64,000 nt of DNA, taken from contig NZ_WHNY01000026.1 in NCBI RefSeq assembly GCF_013141695.1, forward strand, positions 186,001 through 250,000, in the 5' to 3' direction. This stretch comes from Paenibacillus plantarum. Lineage in GTDB: Bacteria > Bacillota > Bacilli > Paenibacillales > NBRC-103111. The position numbers and the translations under genes were made by a program. Shown piece after piece: positions 60,693 to 64,000 of the stretch (the first letter of the stretch is position 1; each line of letters starts with the position of its first letter). The notes below the pieces were generated by a model that had not been told where the DNA came from, ran no database searches, and saw only the letters and a list, made by a program, of their open reading frames with translations.

Positions 60693-61649
60693 TCAGAAAA
60701 TCCTGTAATTTGCATATTTGGATGCTAATTTATAAGTCGTAGCAATGAGAATAAATCCAATGATGGATTTGAAAAATCCAACTGCTGTTGCAAAACTGTA
60801 TGACCCTTGCTGCAAACCAATACGGTAGACATAGGTGTCAATAATATCGCCTTTCGGATATACAAGTGGATTATAGGTGTTAAATACCTGATCAAAACCG
60901 GCATTTAAAATGTTTCCTAATGATAAGGTAACAATAACAATAGCTATAGGAATCACGGCTGGGATGGTAATGTGAATCGTTTTCTGCCAATTATTTGCAC
61001 CGTCGATATCAGCAGCTTCATACATATTCGGGTTAATGCCTGCCATAGCAGCCAAATAGATGATCGTGCCGAATCCAAAATCCTTCCAAACATCACTAAC
61101 GACTAAGGTAAAGCGATACCAGTTCCCGCTCCCCAGAAAGAAGATCCGATCCAACCCCATCCATAACAGAAGTTGATTAATCATGCCATTCGTAGATAGC
61201 AAATCGGTAAGAATACCACCGAGAATGACCCAGCTAATAAAATGAGGCAAGTAGACCAGCGATTGAATAATTCGCTTAAAGATGACGGCACGAACTTCAT
61301 TCAGTAGTAAGGCGAAAGTGAAAGGTGCCAAGGCGCCGGCAATAATTTTGAAAACAGCAATGATAAGCGTATTCCAAATGACTTGCAAGGCCGTTGGATC
61401 ATGAAACATAAATCTAAAATGCTTCAATCCTACGAAAGGTGAACCGAAAAGTCCTAACCATGGTTTGAAGTCTTGGAAGCCAATCGCAAATCCGACCATT
61501 GGCGTATAGCTGAAAATCAGCAATAACACAACGGAAGGCAATAGAAACACATGTAATGGCCACGTTTGTCTTAGATTGAAGAAGCCTTTTCGTTTTTTTA
61601 GGGGGATTGCCCTCTCTTGCAAAGCGTATTTTATCGTTTCCGATTTCAT
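60693..61649 (-). CDS. ABC sugar importer permease, LplB type, importer 3
   Basis: 318 residues. A basic cytoplasmic N-terminus precedes six membrane helices. YTPMVGFAIGFQDFKPW and EAA loop YEAADIDGANNWQKTIHITIP are visible. AGGAGA lies before the ATG. It is separated from the binding-protein gene upstream by a strong hairpin, which probably sets a high binding-protein to permease ratio. Confidence 0.92.
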   Translation of the reverse strand: MKSETIKYALQERAIPLKKRKGFFNLRQTWPLHVFLLPSVVLLLIFSYTPMVGFAIGFQDFKPWLGLFGSPFVGLKHFRFMFHDPTALQVIWNTLIIAVFKIIAGALAPFTFALLLNEVRAVIFKRIIQSLVYLPHFISWVILGGILTDLLSTNGMINQLLLWMGLDRIFFLGSGNWYRFTLVVSDVWKDFGFGTIIYLAAMAGINPNMYEAADIDGANNWQKTIHITIPAVIPIAIVIVTLSLGNILNAGFDQVFNTYNPLVYPKGDIIDTYVYRIGLQQGSYSFATAVGFFKSIIGFILIATTYKLASKYANYRIF

Positions 61650-61686
61650 CCGATTCGTCTCCTATCGATCGTCAGGACTTCTCTAT

Positions 61687-61732
61687 AAAAAGAAAATGCG
61701 GAGAACCCTACTTACACCAGCACTCCGCATTT
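61687..61732 (-). terminator. Intercistronic terminator/attenuator between binding protein and permeases
   Basis: Ten-base arms aaatgcggag / ctccgcattt with a 20-base loop, then TCTTTTT on the minus strand. Placed between the binding-protein stop (61753) and the permease start (61649). No obvious new promoter follows, so partial read-through is inferred. Confidence 0.85.
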
Positions 61733-61752
61733 CTTATCAAGTCGTGGAACAA

Positions 61753-63462
61753 TTACTTCAGGCTAGCTGTATACTCATTCACTTCTTTGGTAATTTGTGC
61801 ACCGCCTTGATCATTCCATTGCTTCACAAAAGTATCAAAATAGTCCGTTTTTTGTTTTCCGTAAATAATTTGCAGAAAGGCTTGCTCTTCCAAGGCAATG
61901 AGCTGCTCCCATTTATCTTTCATTGTCGGCGTGTTTGCGCCAAAGAATCCACTTTGCACATCTTTGTTCAACTGCTGGAACGCAACTGAGAACCCATCAA
62001 TCGTTAATTGGCCATTCTCTGCGGCTAGTTTCTGCTCAAACACATTGTCTCTCTTCCCCGCTGCGACACGTTGATAAATGTTAGGACCAGGCATGACGTT
62101 CGTAGGAGCTGTTCCTGAACCTGGTGACATCAGCAGATAAGCATTCAGACTCAGCGTACCTTCAGGGATGTTCTTCCAATCCGGCTTGCCATCTTTCATC
62201 ACATAGTCATAACCTTCGCCTTTACCGTTAGCAAATGGGCACGCTGCATCCTCAACTGAACAGCCGTACATCGTATCCCAATATTTAAAGATGGCTTCCA
62301 TATTCGTAAATCCTTCACGGAACACATAATTCCCATAGGACGGCGGTGATGCCTGCCTTCCCACTTCTCCTTTAATTCCCGCTGGAATCGGATATGGTTT
62401 GAAATCCAAGGCTAGATTTTTGGCTTTGGCTTCAGTCACTGCCGTACCTACTGGCCAGCCGCCAGCCCACCCTGGCGCAAAAGTGATTCCAGCTTTGCCA
62501 GAAGTAAAATCAGCCATAGCTTTCGCTGCGTCTTGCGTACCGAAGTCAGGACTGATATACCCCTTACTGAACCATTCTTGTAATTTGCCTAACGCATCCT
62601 TCACACTAGGCTTCGTTGAGCCGTATTGCAGTTTGCCATCTGTCCCTTTCAACCATTGGTAGGGTTGGTCTTGGCCAAAGATAAACGAAGCATCCGTCAT
62701 GAAGTTCATCGTTGGTTTATGATAGCCGGTGTTTGCCCCGAAGGCCATGCCATACGTATCTTTTTTCCCATTGCCATCAGGGTCATTGTTTGTAAACGCA
62801 TCCATAACAGCTTCATATTCTTGCACATTCGTTGGCGCTTTAAGATTTAACTTCTTGAGCCAATCCTCTCGTATCCACATAACGGTGTTCCCTACGATCC
62901 CATTCGACAGTGTAGGCAAACCATACAATTTTCCGTTTCGCTTGACCAAATTCCAAACTTCCGGATTTTTCTGATACGATTCTTTCACCCTTGGCGTTGC
63001 ATACTTCTCAAAGGCTTCGTCAATGGATTGAATTTTCTTAGAAGCTACCAGATCTTCAAACACGGTACCAGAGGCAGCGAGAACGTCCGGCAATGCTTCG
63101 CCGCTCGTTAAAGCTAAACGAACTTTCGTTTCCAATGCACTCGCGTCCGTGACCACCCATTGATATTTCGTCACAATACCCAGCGTGTCTTTGAACCAAC
63201 GGGAGATTGGATTATTCTCAGGCGTGTCACCATTGCGCAGCTTATCGGACGGTTTCAAGGCAATTGCTGCCGTGATCGTAACCGGTGGATCAAACTTCGT
63301 TCGATCATTCTCTTTCGCTACTACTGTTGTAGTCTTCGTCGCCACCGGACTTGTAGCTGGTGAAACAGTTGGTGTATCATTTCCGTTCGTACACCCAGCC
63401 AAAACGCTCATACCTAGCAAGATGCTGACTAATGCTTTTTTTGAAGTGAACTGACGCTTCAT
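61753..63462 (-). CDS. Extracellular solute-binding lipoprotein, importer 3
   Basis: 569 residues beginning MKRQFTSKKALVSILLGMSV, lipobox VLAGC, then a Thr/Val/Ala-rich linker. The mature region includes ISRWFKDTLGIVTKYQWVVTD and WIREDWLKKLNLKAPTNVQE, followed by DPDGNGKKDTYGM, a segment common in large Lpl-type oligosaccharide-binding proteins (the Asp/Asn-rich loop resembles a calcium site). A Cys pair (CSVEDAACPF) may form a disulfide outside the cell. AAGGGGG lies before the ATG. First gene of the importer 3 set and not closely related to the paralogues of importer 2. Ligand unknown. Confidence 0.92.
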   Translation of the reverse strand: MKRQFTSKKALVSILLGMSVLAGCTNGNDTPTVSPATSPVATKTTTVVAKENDRTKFDPPVTITAAIALKPSDKLRNGDTPENNPISRWFKDTLGIVTKYQWVVTDASALETKVRLALTSGEALPDVLAASGTVFEDLVASKKIQSIDEAFEKYATPRVKESYQKNPEVWNLVKRNGKLYGLPTLSNGIVGNTVMWIREDWLKKLNLKAPTNVQEYEAVMDAFTNNDPDGNGKKDTYGMAFGANTGYHKPTMNFMTDASFIFGQDQPYQWLKGTDGKLQYGSTKPSVKDALGKLQEWFSKGYISPDFGTQDAAKAMADFTSGKAGITFAPGWAGGWPVGTAVTEAKAKNLALDFKPYPIPAGIKGEVGRQASPPSYGNYVFREGFTNMEAIFKYWDTMYGCSVEDAACPFANGKGEGYDYVMKDGKPDWKNIPEGTLSLNAYLLMSPGSGTAPTNVMPGPNIYQRVAAGKRDNVFEQKLAAENGQLTIDGFSVAFQQLNKDVQSGFFGANTPTMKDKWEQLIALEEQAFLQIIYGKQKTDYFDTFVKQWNDQGGAQITKEVNEYTASLK

Positions 63463-63563
63463 GTAATTTGTACGCCCCCTTGTGAACTAACTATCTTACT
63501 CTTTTATTATGGCACCTGATAAAAAGGAATGAAATGATCGGGATTTAAGATCATGAACTTTCA

Positions 63564-64000
63564 TTAATCAATCGCTTCGCTCTGAATCACGACTTTCCCG
63601 ATCTGCGGATGCCAATAATTACCTGTAGTCTGTTTGTACACGATTTTCAAGAACTGTGTTCCAGCCGGAACATTACCGCTGTAGGTTACTTTCTTCCAAT
63701 CAGTTGCTGATACGGCTTTCACAGGTGAAATAATTGTGTAGATCCCATTACCCGGCGAACTGTAGAGTTCGAAGTCAACAGAAGTCTCGTAGGGCCAGAA
63801 CCATGTGTCCACTTGATAACTCTTCATGTCCATGTCTGGAGCTGCTTTGTATACAATCCATTCATCGGTATTCCCATTTCGCTTTAACCTTGAAGTATCC
63901 CCTCCGAACTTCGTATCATTGGCGGTGTCGAAGCTCAACTTACCGGAATTCTCATACATTTTGCTAAAATTATACACATCATCTGTCACTGTTGCGCTTG
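63564..64000 (-). CDS. C-terminal part of a probable secreted carbohydrate-active protein, partial, runs off right edge
   Basis: The frame is open to the window edge, so the true start lies outside; the internal GTG at 63989 is not supported as a start. The visible ~145 residues are beta-rich with many aromatic and Gly/Thr residues (SFDTANDTKFGGDTSRLKR, YQVDTWFWPYETSVDFELY, GTQFLKIVYKQTTGNYWHPQ), the pattern of a galactose-binding or CBM-like jelly-roll domain at the end of a secreted enzyme. The catalytic part is not visible. It lies upstream of importer 3 on the same strand. Confidence 0.65.
   Translation of the reverse strand, partial: SATVTDDVYNFSKMYENSGKLSFDTANDTKFGGDTSRLKRNGNTDEWIVYKAAPDMDMKSYQVDTWFWPYETSVDFELYSSPGNGIYTIISPVKAVSATDWKKVTYSGNVPAGTQFLKIVYKQTTGNYWHPQIGKVVIQSEAID

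Overview
The window looks like chromosomal DNA from a spore-forming Paenibacillus or close relative. Support comes from an alpha/beta-type small acid-soluble spore protein, SLH-anchored giant exoenzymes, many AraC/YesN-YesM-type regulators, Lpl-type sugar importers (solute-binding lipoprotein plus two permeases, no ATPase gene) and strong AGGAGG-type ribosome binding sites. No rRNA, tRNA, CRISPR array, insertion sequence or phage gene was seen. Almost all genes lie on the minus strand and are devoted to breaking down, importing and metabolising complex, uronic-acid-rich polysaccharide.

Layout: 1-2.9 kb, partial solute-binding lipoprotein and its membrane AraC sensor. 3.1-9.9 kb, giant SLH protein with a PL8 lyase module. 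9.9-10.8 kb, repeat-rich intergenic DNA (a degenerate ~51-bp array and a precise 52-bp array). 10.8-12.0 kb, Bcr/CflA efflux pump. 12.2-16.5 kb, mutarotase-fold protein translationally coupled to a DUF5107-TPR protein, with a divergent AraC regulator. 17.4-21.4 kb, an unclassified large protein and a heparinase II/III-like lyase. 21.7-28.4 kb, giant SLH right-handed beta-helix protein. 28.5-32.1 kb, Lpl-type importer, divergent from a response regulator/histidine kinase pair (32.4-35.8 kb). 35.8-42.7 kb, catabolic genes: dimeric-barrel protein, lactonase-like amidohydrolase, unclassified protein, GH88 unsaturated glucuronyl hydrolase, aldo-keto reductase and Gfo/Idh/MocA oxidoreductase. 42.8-50.7 kb, second importer with two paralogous binding proteins, plus a membrane AraC sensor. 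50.7-54.7 kb, Rieske ferredoxin, 11-copy 52-bp repeat array, nuclease-like/winged-helix protein, histidine-box desaturase-like oxygenase (MocE/MocD-like pair) and an AraC regulator. 54.9 kb, spore protein. 55.2-63.5 kb, third importer with its own kinase/regulator pair and a second GH88. Right edge: C-terminus of another, probably secreted, protein.

How it fits together (inference): wall-anchored PL8 and beta-helix enzymes cut polysaccharide outside the cell. Oligosaccharides enter through three permease pairs fed by five binding proteins, probably energised by a shared ATPase encoded elsewhere. Inside, heparinase-like and unclassified enzymes and two GH88 hydrolases release unsaturated uronic acid. 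An aldo-keto reductase/lactonase/mutarotase-like set could oxidise a released 6-deoxyhexose such as L-fucose or L-rhamnose. The absence of sulfatases argues against sulfated algal or animal glycans; a xanthan- or gellan-like or plant uronic-acid polymer is more likely.

The most striking non-coding signals are three nearly equal-length (~110 bp) conserved promoter modules in front of three catabolic/transport operons, which define a local regulon, and two unrelated tandem arrays that share an exact 52-bp period and have palindromic units.
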